DNA of 64,000 nt, taken from Aliivibrio sp. 1S175. Its GTDB lineage: Bacteria; Pseudomonadota; Gammaproteobacteria; Enterobacterales; Vibrionaceae. The notes below the pieces were generated by a model. The model did not search any database, was not told the origin of the DNA, and worked only from the letters and a program-made list of their open reading frames with translations. Positions within the stretch are counted from its first letter, which is position 1; each line of letters starts with the position of its first letter. Shown here one piece after another: positions 54,304 through 63,637 of the stretch. A program made the position numbers and the translations under genes. Location of the stretch: positions 44,850-108,849 of the forward strand of contig NZ_MAJS01000018.1 in NCBI RefSeq assembly GCF_001690985.1. The letters run 5' to 3'.

Positions 54304-56319
54304 TTAATGTGCAGAGCGTTGGCCTTTTATCAGTAAACCAATAAAGTAAATGCCACCAATCACTGACACTAACGTTCCTGCCGCCACTTGAGATGGAAAT
54401 AAAATATGCTGACCTAACCAATCAGAAATCACCATTAACCAAGCGCCAATTAATGCCGCTACGACAATCTGTTCAAATGCTTTTTTCGCCCCTAAAAGAA
54501 CCGCCATATGAGGAGCAAGTAAGCCTATAAATGCAATCGGCCCCATGGTAGCAGTTACTGCACCACAAAGTAACGCAACACAAATAAGCAATGCGATAAA
54601 ACTCTTAGTTACGTTTAATCCTCTGGCTTGTGCAAACAAACGACCAGCTGAAATAAGAGTTAGCCAACGATGGGTTAATAACGCAAAAGCCACCAATAAA
54701 ACGACGCAAAAAAACAAAACAAAAGCAGATTGGGGAGACACTCGATAAGTAGAACCGGCAAGCCAATTCAATAATGAATATGAGTCCTCATTCCCTTTTG
54801 CTAATGAAAATTGGACTAAAGCATCGATTAATGCCGTTAATGCTATCCCAGTAAGAATGAGCATAGAAGGCGCATACTGATGACGTTTCCCTAGCACCAG
54901 TAGCAGCACTAATACCGCTAAACTTCCACAAAAAGCCACAAGAGGCGCAGCTTCAAAGATATTAAACCCTAAGAAAACGCTGCCACCAATTAAGCTCAAT
55001 GTCGCTCCCGCTGAGATACCTAAAATATCAGGACTTGCTAAAGGATTATAAATCAATCGTTGCAATAATACGCCGGCAACTGCCAATCCGGCCCCTGCAG
55101 ATAAAGAGGTAAGTAGCCTTGGCCATTTTAACTCCCAACTGAACTCACTTGGGATCATCATTACCCACGGATGAAGTGTTTGGGTTGAATCTTTTGTTAT
55201 CACAACCGCTAAAACCACAACCACCACAAGACCCACAATCAATGATGGAATTAACCCTGTTGGTAAATACGATTTTCCTTTTGGTAAACTGATCGACAGT
55301 TGATCTTGCGAGGTCATGCTTCTTCGAGTAAACCAAATAAGTGCAGGTGCGCCAATGAATGCCGCCGCCGTTCCACTTGGGATCATATCTGTTGTGTAAT
55401 GACTGAACACGACCGCCAATAAATCAGTACCAACTAATAACGTAGCGCCTAATAATAAGCTAAAGCACAATTCATCTCTTGGAGTTCTAGCTCCTAAATG
55501 GCGCGCAATATTTGGTGCAAGTAAACCAATAAAACTGATCACACCGACCACAGTAATCGAAGAGGAAACCAACCATAAACCAACGGTAAATAATCCAAAG
55601 AAAGAAGGAATAACATTAAGTCCGCGAGCTGCAGCGCCAACATTACCCAAACGTAATAATGCTAAGACTCTGGGCGCGAAGATAAAAATAAGTACAGCGG
55701 CTGATAGTTTTGGTAATAACCATACAATTTGATCCCATCCATTCTGAGCCAGATCCCCTGCCCCCCAAATAAACAAGTTCTTTGCATATTGCTCATTTAA
55801 TAAAATAATAGCGGTGGCAACAGCACCCAGAAAAATATTCACAGCCATGCCAGATAATACGATAGGTAAGCCTGATAAATTTCGAATACCAGCAATAGCA
55901 ACGACTAAACCAAACGTGAGCGATGCCCCAACGAGTGCCGCCATAGACGCATAATCAGCCACATACTCAGCAAACCACACATTCATAATCACTAAGGCTA
56001 GCCAGGCACCAGATGCCGTACCCAGTGTCATTGGGGAAACGAGGGCATTCTGAGTCAATTGTTGCATTAAGCTACCGACTAACCCAAGCATTCCACCAAC
56101 CAAAAGTGCCATGATTAAACGAGGCAATTGTGACTCAACAAAGATGATCTTATCAAAGTCATCAAGTAAAGTGAGATCCACACTCGCTTGGCTTATTGCT
56201 TGCCATTGCTGAGATAAACTCAATACAGCATCAAATTGAAACGTAGCAACCACCAACCCAATCAATACACAAAGTACCGACAGATAACGGAAAGAGACGC
56301 CCTTTAACTGACTACTCAT
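54304..56319 (-). CDS. fhuB: Iron-hydroxamate ABC transporter permease FhuB
   Basis: This protein of about 671 aa is two fused FecCD-type permease halves, each with about ten helices. The repeated signatures are ESQLPRLIMALLVGGMLG in the first half and FSWELKWPRLLTSLSAGAGL in the second, and each half has a cytoplasmic RHLGARTP- or HMAVLLGAKK-type coupling loop. Double-length permeases are specific to FhuB. The ATG at 56319 overlaps the fhuD stop by 8 bases. It imports Fe3+-hydroxamate siderophores with FhuC and FhuD. Confidence 0.93.
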   Translation of the reverse strand: MSSQLKGVSFRYLSVLCVLIGLVVATFQFDAVLSLSQQWQAISQASVDLTLLDDFDKIIFVESQLPRLIMALLVGGMLGLVGSLMQQLTQNALVSPMTLGTASGAWLALVIMNVWFAEYVADYASMAALVGASLTFGLVVAIAGIRNLSGLPIVLSGMAVNIFLGAVATAIILLNEQYAKNLFIWGAGDLAQNGWDQIVWLLPKLSAAVLIFIFAPRVLALLRLGNVGAAARGLNVIPSFFGLFTVGLWLVSSSITVVGVISFIGLLAPNIARHLGARTPRDELCFSLLLGATLLVGTDLLAVVFSHYTTDMIPSGTAAAFIGAPALIWFTRRSMTSQDQLSISLPKGKSYLPTGLIPSLIVGLVVVVVLAVVITKDSTQTLHPWVMMIPSEFSWELKWPRLLTSLSAGAGLAVAGVLLQRLIYNPLASPDILGISAGATLSLIGGSVFLGFNIFEAAPLVAFCGSLAVLVLLLVLGKRHQYAPSMLILTGIALTALIDALVQFSLAKGNEDSYSLLNWLAGSTYRVSPQSAFVLFFCVVLLVAFALLTHRWLTLISAGRLFAQARGLNVTKSFIALLICVALLCGAVTATMGPIAFIGLLAPHMAVLLGAKKAFEQIVVAALIGAWLMVISDWLGQHILFPSQVAAGTLVSVIGGIYFIGLLIKGQRSAH

Positions 56320-57256
56320 TATTACCACTAACATTGATTGATTTAGGTGCTACCTCAAGTAGGCTTTTTGCCAATGCTTGCGCTGTGTATTTGATCGACA
56401 TTGCGCCACCATAACTCCATACCGATTCAACACTATTCACTCGATGGGCACGTACGAAAGGCATCGCATTCCAAATAACTGATTTGTTTAATTTACTCTC
56501 TTCATTAAACGGTTCTATATACAACGCAATGCCATCATCAATATGACGAAGCTCTGTTAAGCGAAGTTGGGTTACTCCCCATTGGTTACTTTTTTGAGGT
56601 AACGCAGTGGTAAACCCTAACTGATTTAACGCGTATTGCGCTGTTGAATTATCACCATACATAAAGACCGAGGTCATCGTTGCGAATCGAAACACAGACA
56701 CGGCTGGTAACGCATTACCGTATGCGTCAGCTAACTGCTGCTTTAATTCTGCTATCTCGGTATCCATCTCAATTAACTTTTCTTGTGCGACTTTCTCTTT
56801 TCCTAACACAAGGGCAATGGCTTCAAAGTTATTAATCGCCATCAAGCTATTATCATGATCCGCAGAGTAAGTTTGAAAATACAACACAGGGGCTATTTTT
56901 TCTAACTGAGGAATTAAATCGGCCTGCGGAGAAGCAACAAGAATCACATCCGGTTTTACCGCCGCTATTTTCTCAAAATTTGGTTCTGCGCGAGTACCTA
57001 CATCTTCAATATCACTCGACAGTGCGGGTTGTACTACCCACTCACGGTACCCCGCGGTATCTGTGATTGCGACAGGTGTGACACCGAGTTCTATCACTTG
57101 CTCAGCAAGATCCCAATTTAAGGCCACAACTCGCTGAGGTATGGAATCCAGAACTTGTTCACCACGACTGTCTTGCACAACAAATTGAGCCGATGCAGTG
57201 TGACTTACCATCAAAAATAGAAGAGTGATAAGCGAAGGAATACGATTTTTCAACAT
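56312..57256 (-). CDS. fhuD: Iron-siderophore periplasmic binding protein FhuD
   Basis: This 314-aa type III binding protein has a signal peptide (SLITLLFLMVSHTASA). The mature part begins QFVVQDSRGEQVLDSIPQRVVALNW, followed by the family motif GTRAEPNFEKIAAVKPDVIL and a long connecting helix. It delivers ferric hydroxamates to FhuB. It overlaps fhuC by 7 bases and fhuB by 8. Confidence 0.92.
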   Translation of the reverse strand: MLKNRIPSLITLLFLMVSHTASAQFVVQDSRGEQVLDSIPQRVVALNWDLAEQVIELGVTPVAITDTAGYREWVVQPALSSDIEDVGTRAEPNFEKIAAVKPDVILVASPQADLIPQLEKIAPVLYFQTYSADHDNSLMAINNFEAIALVLGKEKVAQEKLIEMDTEIAELKQQLADAYGNALPAVSVFRFATMTSVFMYGDNSTAQYALNQLGFTTALPQKSNQWGVTQLRLTELRHIDDGIALYIEPFNEESKLNKSVIWNAMPFVRAHRVNSVESVWSYGGAMSIKYTAQALAKSLLEVAPKSINVSGNNE

Positions 57257-58017
57257 ACGATAGCAACTTTATGATTATGAATAGGATGATCAATTAAGGT
57301 GATCGGAGTGCCATACAAGTCAGACAATAACGCATCATCAAGCAAATGACCTGCTTCACCTTTAAAGGCCACTTTTCCGCCTTTAAGTGCAATGATTTGT
57401 GTGGCATAACGCAGCGTTAAATTAAGATCATGCAGAATAACAATGATCCCTTTTTTCGTTTGTTGGTTTAACTCGCTCAATAGCCCCATGAGTTGATATT
57501 GGTGATGGATATCCAATGCGGATGTTGGCTCATCTAAAATCAAAATATCTGCTTGCTGAGCTAATAACATCGCCACCCACGCTCGCTGTCTTTCGCCACC
57601 AGAAAGTTGGTCAGCCAATGTTGAACGAAAAGTTTGTACGCCAGTTTTGATCATCGACTCTTCAATAATCTGAGCATCTTCTTTATTAAAACGCCCAAGA
57701 ACCCCACGCCAAGGATAACGGCCTAAGCGAACAAGCTCTTCAACATTAAGCCCTGCGACTTCTGGTAATTTTTGAGGTAAAAATGCCACTTTTTGAGCGA
57801 ATTTTTTCGAATTTAACGTAGACAGTCGTTGTTGATTTAATCTCACTTCACCTTCTTCTGGTGAAAATTGATTCGCCAACAAGTTCACCAAGGTCGATTT
57901 ACCCGAGCCATTATGGCCAAGCACGACAGTTAAAGCCGTTGGATCTATTGTTAATTCATCAATATCAAGAATCGTACGTTCGTCCCTGATCACTTTTATA
58001 TTGTTTAGTTGATACAT
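57250..58017 (-). CDS. fhuC: Iron-hydroxamate ABC transporter ATPase FhuC
   Basis: This 255-aa ATPase has Walker A LGHNGSGKST, Q-loop AFLPQKLP, signature LSGGERQRAW, Walker [13 protein letters not shown] and switch histidine ILHDLN. The closest family is FepC/FhuC. It is the first gene of the ABC part, 128 bases after the receptor gene, and no Fur box was seen in that gap, so it may be read from the receptor promoter. Confidence 0.93.
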   Translation of the reverse strand: MYQLNNIKVIRDERTILDIDELTIDPTALTVVLGHNGSGKSTLVNLLANQFSPEEGEVRLNQQRLSTLNSKKFAQKVAFLPQKLPEVAGLNVEELVRLGRYPWRGVLGRFNKEDAQIIEESMIKTGVQTFRSTLADQLSGGERQRAWVAMLLAQQADILILDEPTSALDIHHQYQLMGLLSELNQQTKKGIIVILHDLNLTLRYATQIIALKGGKVAFKGEAGHLLDDALLSDLYGTPITLIDHPIHNHKVAIVC

Positions 58018-58145
58018 ACTGCTACATTATTTATGTGTGTAAATGGACTTCTTTATGTCATGCCTAATTCATTTCTTTCATGGCAAAAACGCAAGAAAAG
58101 AAGCACGTAAAATGATACGCACTTCCCCCTTTTTCTTAATTAAGC

Positions 58146-60296
58146 TTAAAAGTTATAATTAACACTCAATTCTACCGTTTGCTCTGCACCGTACCAACAG
58201 TTAGCCGAGTCATAACAACTGTAATATTCAGTATTAAATAGGTTAGTTGCACTTAGTTGTGCCGTTGCACCAGCCAATGATTCACTTAATCCATCCAACT
58301 CATAACCAATAGAGACATCAGCAACCGTATAATCAGGCACTTTGTCTGTATTGTTCGCATCCATTTCCATTTCACCCACATAACGTAAACCACCACTAAT
58401 GCGTGTTCCCGTTAGAATACCATCGTAGATATAGTAGTTAGACCAAAGGCTAGCAGCATGGGTTGGTACATAAATTGGTGTTTTACCTTCTAAGTCATTA
58501 CCACTGTCTTTGGTAATTTCCATATCAATGTACGTATAGTTTGCAGCGACGTCCCAGCTATCATTAATCATCCACTGACCTTGCAGCTCAACACCTTGAG
58601 AACGAATTTCACCAATTTGCAATTGAGGTCCCCATGGGTCTGTCGGATCTGACATTAATGCGTCACTTTTCACGATTCTAAACACAGACGCTGACGCTGT
58701 TTTTGTATAATCAGCTGAATCATATTTCACACCCGCCTCTATTTGCTCACCCAATTCAGGATCATAAGCGTTACCTTTTCCATCAAGACCGGCAGCTGGT
58801 TCAAAACTGGTTGCGTAGCTAATAAATGGTGAGAAACCACTTTCAAGCTCATACAGTGCACCAACACGGTATGAGAATTGACTTTGATCTGCATCTTTAG
58901 ACGTTGTGCTTGTTGTATTGCTTGATTTATATTGATCGAAACGACCGCCAGCAATCAGAACTAAACGATCAATTCGCACTTGATCTTGAGTATAGAAACC
59001 TAATTGTTCAACACTGATTTTTTCTTTCGATTCATAAGATTGTGTTAACTTACTTTTATCGATCATATCGTTGTTTGGATTAAAAATATTAAAATTACCA
59101 AACTGATTAGTAGTACCAAACTCTTGATAAAGTGAGTCACCATCTAATTTCTGGTAATCAATACCAAATAATAAGTTATGCTCAATACCTCCAGCCATCA
59201 CACGACCAGATAATTGGTTATCAATCGTATAACCCGTTGAGCTTTCATCTGTACTGTAAATATTTCTATCAAGGTTACCCGTTGATGAATCAAACCCACT
59301 TTCAAGATGATACGTATTCTCTTGATACAACGACGCATTCATATAGCGGAAGTTTTGTAAGAATGACCAGTTATTATTGAACTCATGGTTGATCTTATAA
59401 CCAGCCATAAAGAATTCACGCTCAAACGTACTCCAGTTTTTATCTCCAACAAATGTGGATGGATCAGTACTGCCATTTGGATTGTCGTAAATCATTCCAG
59501 AAGATGGCATCGAAGAATTCATACCCATTGACGGATCATTCTGATAATACATATTAAAGTTGATCAGCGTTCGGTCACTAACTTGCCAATCAACTGATGG
59601 TGCAATAACGTAGCGTTCTTCTTTTGTGTAATCAACTTGACCATCTTTTTGACGAGCAAGGGCAATAAAACGATAAGAGAAATCACTGTCTCCAAACTGC
59701 CCTGTCGTATCAATAGAGGCTTCCACTAAATTACCAGTACCTGTTGCTAATTTTACATCTGTACTTTTTTCTTTTTGTGGTGATTTGGCGATCATATTGA
59801 CCATACCACCCGGTGGCATTGACCCATATAATACTGACGTTGGCCCTTTAAATACTTCAATTTGTTGAAGCGCAATAGGATCAATCTGGGGTTGTAAATT
59901 CCACCCATTTAAGCCTTGTAAAACCAAACCATCATAATAGCTTTGGTTTACATCAAACCCACGAATATTGAACGTATCGTACATTGTCACTGCACCACCT
60001 TTCTGCTCGGTTGTCACACCAGGAACATAGCGTAGTGCCTCATTAAGAGATTTAACACTGCGTTGTTCTAATGCTTCACCATCGAGAATAGTAATGCCCT
60101 GAGGGGTTTCCTCTGGCTCTAACGATGTTTTTGTTGCGGTATTACGATAAGCCTGACCAAATATTGAAATCGTCTCAATGTCATCAGAAGAGTTATTGTC
60201 ATTAGCCATTGCTGAAATGGGAAAGAAAAAAGAAGCAGCAATTGCCGTTGCAAGTAACGAAACATTAAATGTTGAATGGTTTGTAGATACGTTCAT
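58146..60296 (-). CDS. TonB-dependent ferric-siderophore receptor
   Basis: This 716-aa outer-membrane receptor has a signal peptide (TAIAASFFFPISAMA), a TonB box (ETISIFG), an N-terminal plug domain (PQGITILDGEALEQR, YDTFNIRGFDVNQ, VFKGPTSVLYGSMPPGG) and a 22-strand barrel ending in VNYNF. The presence of fhuCDB next to it implies a ferric hydroxamate, such as ferrichrome, as substrate, but FhuA, FoxA and related types cannot be told apart by eye. A Fur box lies just upstream. Confidence 0.9.
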   Translation of the reverse strand: MNVSTNHSTFNVSLLATAIAASFFFPISAMANDNNSSDDIETISIFGQAYRNTATKTSLEPEETPQGITILDGEALEQRSVKSLNEALRYVPGVTTEQKGGAVTMYDTFNIRGFDVNQSYYDGLVLQGLNGWNLQPQIDPIALQQIEVFKGPTSVLYGSMPPGGMVNMIAKSPQKEKSTDVKLATGTGNLVEASIDTTGQFGDSDFSYRFIALARQKDGQVDYTKEERYVIAPSVDWQVSDRTLINFNMYYQNDPSMGMNSSMPSSGMIYDNPNGSTDPSTFVGDKNWSTFEREFFMAGYKINHEFNNNWSFLQNFRYMNASLYQENTYHLESGFDSSTGNLDRNIYSTDESSTGYTIDNQLSGRVMAGGIEHNLLFGIDYQKLDGDSLYQEFGTTNQFGNFNIFNPNNDMIDKSKLTQSYESKEKISVEQLGFYTQDQVRIDRLVLIAGGRFDQYKSSNTTSTTSKDADQSQFSYRVGALYELESGFSPFISYATSFEPAAGLDGKGNAYDPELGEQIEAGVKYDSADYTKTASASVFRIVKSDALMSDPTDPWGPQLQIGEIRSQGVELQGQWMINDSWDVAANYTYIDMEITKDSGNDLEGKTPIYVPTHAASLWSNYYIYDGILTGTRISGGLRYVGEMEMDANNTDKVPDYTVADVSIGYELDGLSESLAGATAQLSATNLFNTEYYSCYDSANCWYGAEQTVELSVNYNF

Positions 60297-60331
60297 TATA
60301 ATCCTGTTTACAATTTCTTAAATTGAATGCT

Positions 60332-60350
60332 AATGAGAATGATTCTCTTG
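60332..60350 (-). promoter_or_regulatory. Fur box upstream of the siderophore receptor
   Basis: The 19-bp site AATGAGAATGATTCTCTTG is centred on the palindrome GAGAAT-G-ATTCTC, close to the Fur consensus GATAATGATAATCATTATC. It lies about 45 bases upstream of the receptor start, so the receptor, and perhaps the fhu and tonB2 genes below it, should be iron-repressed. Confidence 0.85.
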
Positions 60351-60439
60351 CGCATGAGTATAATGATTTATTTTATGAAAAGTTAACAATTTGGGGCATG
60401 AATAAATATTTTTACTGATAAATTGATTTATAACAAAAG

Positions 60440-61336
60440 CTACGAGTTACGGATCGGCAACCAATACTCAACATCAATAATTTCTTCATTTTCATTCAGG
60501 TGATAAATTTCAATATCAAATCCTTCAATGCCTTGATGGCCTGATAACGGTAACCATTCTGAGATCAACCATTCAACGGACTTAGCTAAACCACTTGAAG
60601 GCCCGATATAAGGGAGAACCGCATATTCTTGAGATGGGATGATAACTTGTGATACGTTTTCATTTAACGACATTAATACTGACGATAGACTTTCATCTTC
60701 AATAATACCTGCCCAGTAGATTAGGGACTCGGTATCATTTCGAGTGTCAATTACGCCATATTTACTCTCTGGAGATGAAGACATCTGAGTTAAATACCCA
60801 TCGAGATCTTCCCATATTTGAGGAACTTTATCTAAAAAATCAGGAACATCTGAAAGCAAACCTTGCAGCGTGATAGGTAATCCCGTTAACGTGAAACTCT
60901 CTTTATATTCTAATCGCACTTGATAAAAACCAGAGCCTTGGATCTCTGTCAGACTTTGACTTTTTAGAAACGGTTTACGAATACCTATTTTTTTACCTTG
61001 TTTTTGATACTCTCGCGGCGACATTTTAAAGTATTGTTTAAAAGAACGGCTAAAGGCTATCTCTGAAGTAAACCCATATAAATAAGCAATATCTAACATA
61101 CGGTATTTTTTATTCAGCACCTCAATAGCCGCCATGCTTAAACGTAGCTCTCGTACATATTGAGCCACATTCATTCCGGTATGGCTTAGGAACACTCGTT
61201 GTAATTGCCAACGAGACCAGCAACTCATTTCTGCAAGTATCTCAACAGATAATGGGCTATCCATATTTTCATGGATATACGCCAAAATAGTATCAATTCG
61301 ATTGAATGTTTTATCATTATCGATATCTGCCGACAT
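60440..61336 (-). CDS. AraC-family regulator with GyrI-like effector domain
   Basis: The product has 298 aa. The N-terminus has the two AraC helix-turn-helices (LSVEILAEMSCWSRWQLQRVF and MLDIAYLYGFTSEIAFSRSFKQYF), as in Rob, and the C-terminal half resembles the GyrI/SoxR-effector domain (residues about 140-295). It lies just upstream of the siderophore receptor on the same strand, a usual place for an activator that senses its siderophore; this is inference. An inverted repeat upstream (61381-61415) may be its operator. Confidence 0.85.
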   Translation of the reverse strand: MSADIDNDKTFNRIDTILAYIHENMDSPLSVEILAEMSCWSRWQLQRVFLSHTGMNVAQYVRELRLSMAAIEVLNKKYRMLDIAYLYGFTSEIAFSRSFKQYFKMSPREYQKQGKKIGIRKPFLKSQSLTEIQGSGFYQVRLEYKESFTLTGLPITLQGLLSDVPDFLDKVPQIWEDLDGYLTQMSSSPESKYGVIDTRNDTESLIYWAGIIEDESLSSVLMSLNENVSQVIIPSQEYAVLPYIGPSSGLAKSVEWLISEWLPLSGHQGIEGFDIEIYHLNENEEIIDVEYWLPIRNS

Positions 61337-61380
61337 AACTTATCTCCAGTACTTAAGGTGAACCATAGCTTATATTGAGT

Positions 61381-61415
61381 AGAGGTAGTTATCAAAAACA
61401 CAATTGATATCCTCT
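61381..61415. repeat. Interrupted inverted repeat upstream of the AraC-type gene
   Basis: AGAGG and TATCAA (61381-61395) are mirrored by TTGATA and CCTCT (61404-61415), with unequal short gaps between the blocks. It lies 45-79 bases upstream of the regulator start and has no T run for termination, so it may be a regulatory site. Confidence 0.4.
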
Positions 61416-61480
61416 CTCTTTTTTAAGTCACAACACAACCCAAAAACATATCCAACTTGGTGAATAATAGTCCAGACATA

Positions 61481-61514
61481 AAAAATGGAAGCTTATTAAT
61501 AAGCTTCCATTTTA
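61481..61514 (-). terminator. Terminator of the ABC-F gene
   Basis: AAAATGGAAGCTT pairs with AAGCTTCCATTTT around ATTAAT. On the minus strand it ends in a T run and lies 28 bases after the stop of the ABC-F gene. Confidence 0.88.
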
Positions 61515-61541
61515 TTTTATCTGTTTAGGTTTTTAGCTAAA

Positions 61542-63137
61542 TTAGCCTTTTAAACCTTGTTTGATTAGGTGTTCTTCGTATGTACCGTGGAAATCGTTAA
61601 CGCCATCTTTTGTGATTTCGATGATGCGTGTTGCGATTGAAGATACGAACTGACGGTCATGAGATACAAACATTAATGTGCCTTTGTAGTTCTCAAGCGC
61701 CAAGTTCAATGCTTCGATAGATTCCATATCCATGTGGTTTGTTGGTTCATCCATTAATAGGATGTTTGGTTGTTGCATAATCAACTTACCAAATAACATA
61801 CGACCTTGCTCACCACCAGAAATCACTTTAACTGATTTCTTGATATCGCTTTGAGAGAAAAGCATACGGCCAAGAATACCACGAACAACTTGCTCGTCAT
61901 CGCCTTCTTGTTTCCACTGTCCCATCCAATCCAATAGATTTAGATCTTCAGCGAAATCATGTCCGTGATCCTGTGCGTACATACCAATATTGTTGTTCTC
62001 AGACCATTTGATCATGCCTGACATTGGTTCCATTGCACCAGCAAGCGTGTTCAATAGTGTTGATTTACCAATACCATTCTCACCGATGATCGCAATGCGC
62101 TCACCCACTTCAACCATCAGGTTAACGCCGTTAAGCAAGATGTTTTCGCCGTAACCTTGCTTTAGACCTTCAACTTCTAATGCATTACGGAAAAGTGGTT
62201 TTTCTTGGTCAAAACGAATAAACGGAGATTGACGGCTAGATGCTTTAATCTCTGTAAGTTCAATTTTATCCAAACGCTTCTGACGAGAAGTCGCTTGTTT
62301 CGCTTTTGATGCGTTTGCAGAGAAGCGGCTTACGAACGTTTGTAAGTCAGCAATTTGTGCTTTCTTCTTAGCATTGTCTGCTTGAAGTTGCTCACGAGCT
62401 TGTGTTGCTGCTGTCATGTATTCGTCGTAGTTACCTGGGAATAGGCAAATATTTCCGTAATCCACATCAGCCATGTGTGTACATACTGCGTTCAAGAAAT
62501 GACGGTCATGCGAGATGATGATCATTGTACAGTTACGAGCAAGAAGAATGTCTTCTAACCACGCAATAGTATGCATATCCAAGTTGTTCGTTGGTTCATC
62601 AAGAAGCATGATGTCTGGTTCAGCGAATAGAACTTGTGCTAGTAAAACACGAACTTTAAGACCAGGAGCAACTTCGCTCATTAAGCCAAAGTGTAGAGAC
62701 TCAGGAAGGCCTAGACCTAGTAGAAGTTCACCAGCACGAGCTTCTGCTGAGTAACCATCCATTTCACCGAATTGAGTTTCTAAATCGCCAACACGCATGC
62801 CATCTTCATCTGACATTTCAGGTAAAGAATAAATACGGTCACGCTCTTCTTTAACTGTCCATAGCTCTTTGTGGCCCATGATTACAGTATCGATTACTGT
62901 GTATTCTTCGAATGCGAACTGATCTTGGCCTAATTTAGCCATACGTTCATTTGGATCTGTTGAAACTGTACCGCCAGACTGTTCTAACTCGCCACCTAAG
63001 ATCTTCATAAAGGTAGATTTACCACAGCCGTTCGCGCCGATTAAACCATAACGGTTACCGTTACCAAACTTAACAGAAATATTTTCAAAAAGTGGCTTAT
63101 CGCCAAATTGCATTGTGATGTTAGCAGTCGTTAGCAC
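61542..63137 (-). CDS. ybiT: ABC-F family ATPase, YbiT-like
   Basis: This 531-aa soluble protein has two ATPase cassettes. The first has Walker [10 protein letters not shown] and a degenerate signature ([11 protein letters not shown]); the second has GENGIGKST and ISGGEQGR. Both have [22 protein letters not shown], and the linker carries the P-site tRNA-interaction-type basic helices. Length and phrasing match E. coli YbiT, a ribosome-associated ABC-F protein. The GTG at 63137 has a GGAA 6 bases before it and gives the family length; the TTG at 63149 would add four residues. A terminator-like hairpin lies in its leader. Confidence 0.9.
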   Translation of the reverse strand: MLTTANITMQFGDKPLFENISVKFGNGNRYGLIGANGCGKSTFMKILGGELEQSGGTVSTDPNERMAKLGQDQFAFEEYTVIDTVIMGHKELWTVKEERDRIYSLPEMSDEDGMRVGDLETQFGEMDGYSAEARAGELLLGLGLPESLHFGLMSEVAPGLKVRVLLAQVLFAEPDIMLLDEPTNNLDMHTIAWLEDILLARNCTMIIISHDRHFLNAVCTHMADVDYGNICLFPGNYDEYMTAATQAREQLQADNAKKKAQIADLQTFVSRFSANASKAKQATSRQKRLDKIELTEIKASSRQSPFIRFDQEKPLFRNALEVEGLKQGYGENILLNGVNLMVEVGERIAIIGENGIGKSTLLNTLAGAMEPMSGMIKWSENNNIGMYAQDHGHDFAEDLNLLDWMGQWKQEGDDEQVVRGILGRMLFSQSDIKKSVKVISGGEQGRMLFGKLIMQQPNILLMDEPTNHMDMESIEALNLALENYKGTLMFVSHDRQFVSSIATRIIEITKDGVNDFHGTYEEHLIKQGLKG

Positions 63138-63167
63138 AGTACATTCCAATTAGTTATTCAAATAGAC

Positions 63168-63202
63168 ATAAAAAAGCTGGCCCGAATGTCCAGCTTTTCA
63201 AA
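63168..63202 (-). terminator. Terminator-like hairpin in the leader of the ABC-F gene
   Basis: AAAAGCTGG pairs with CCAGCTTTT around a 9-nt loop; on the minus strand it is followed by a six-base T run. It lies between a promoter-like element (63212-63243) and the GTG at 63137, so it could be an attenuator, or the end of a transcript coming from the right. Confidence 0.7.
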
Positions 63203-63211
63203 TTTCAGGTG

Positions 63212-63243
63212 ATTATAGCAGCATTTGTGATTTACATCACTTT
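63212..63243 (-). promoter_or_regulatory. Extended -10 promoter with CRP-like site for the ABC-F gene
   Basis: On the minus strand TGC-TATAAT (extended -10) lies at 63212-63220. About 6-30 bases upstream is AGTGA-TGTAAA-TCACA, a CRP core with one mismatch. Transcription would start near 63205, just ahead of the terminator-like hairpin. Confidence 0.45.
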
Positions 63244-63447
63244 TTATTCTACTTAATTACTTTTCAATAACTTAACAGCCTATTTTTTGAATTTTAAAGC
63301 ACAGTATCATTCTTTTATCAGATACTGTGCTTTATGTCGTATAACTTGATACTCGAAAGAATATTATAAATAAGTATGTTCTCAAAAAAACAAAAGTCTG
63401 ATCTTATCAACGGTCTTTTTAGTACTATTATTGTGTTGGAAAGACAT
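63244..63447. other. Gene-poor stretch with a long palindrome
   Basis: No ORF is supported. The main item is the 14-bp inverted repeat at 63295-63334. The stretch is bounded on both sides by leftward-facing terminators (63168 and 63448), which would suit a small RNA gene on the minus strand, but no firm promoter was placed. Confidence 0.4.
63295..63334. repeat. 14-bp perfect inverted repeat
   Basis: TAAAGCACAGTATC (63295-63308) pairs exactly with GATACTGTGCTTTA (63321-63334) around a 12-nt loop. Neither side has a T run, so it is not a standard terminator. Confidence 0.75.
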
Positions 63448-63480
63448 AAAAAAGGCTCAAACCAAAATTTGAGCCTTTTA
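63448..63480 (-). terminator. Terminator behind the acetate kinase remnant
   Basis: AAAAGGCTCAAA pairs with TTTGAGCCTTTT around a short loop. On the minus strand it lies 25 bases after the TAG of the ackA-like remnant, as a native gene end would. Confidence 0.85.
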
Positions 63481-63504
63481 TCAATCTATTACATTATAGA
63501 GCGA

Positions 63505-63573
63505 CTATAAAAGCTCTACCGATTGTTGAGCAATCACAAATTCTTCGTTGGTTGGAGCTGGTAAAGTATTGCA
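63505..63573 (-). pseudogene. Remnant of an acetate kinase (ackA) 3' end
   Basis: On the minus strand the last 20 codons before a TAG read TLPAPTNEEFVIAQQSVELL. PTNEE-x-VIAQ is the C-terminal signature of acetate kinase. The frame upstream (63574 onward) does not resemble AckA, and another gene begins at once. Only the 3' tip and terminator of the gene remain. It could be a truncated gene or the duplicated target end left by an inserted element. Confidence 0.6.
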
Positions 63574-63637
63574 CCTTAAATACTCCTAATTTTATGATAC
63601 TATACATTTCAGTGTTCAGACATTTAGGTTCAATAAA

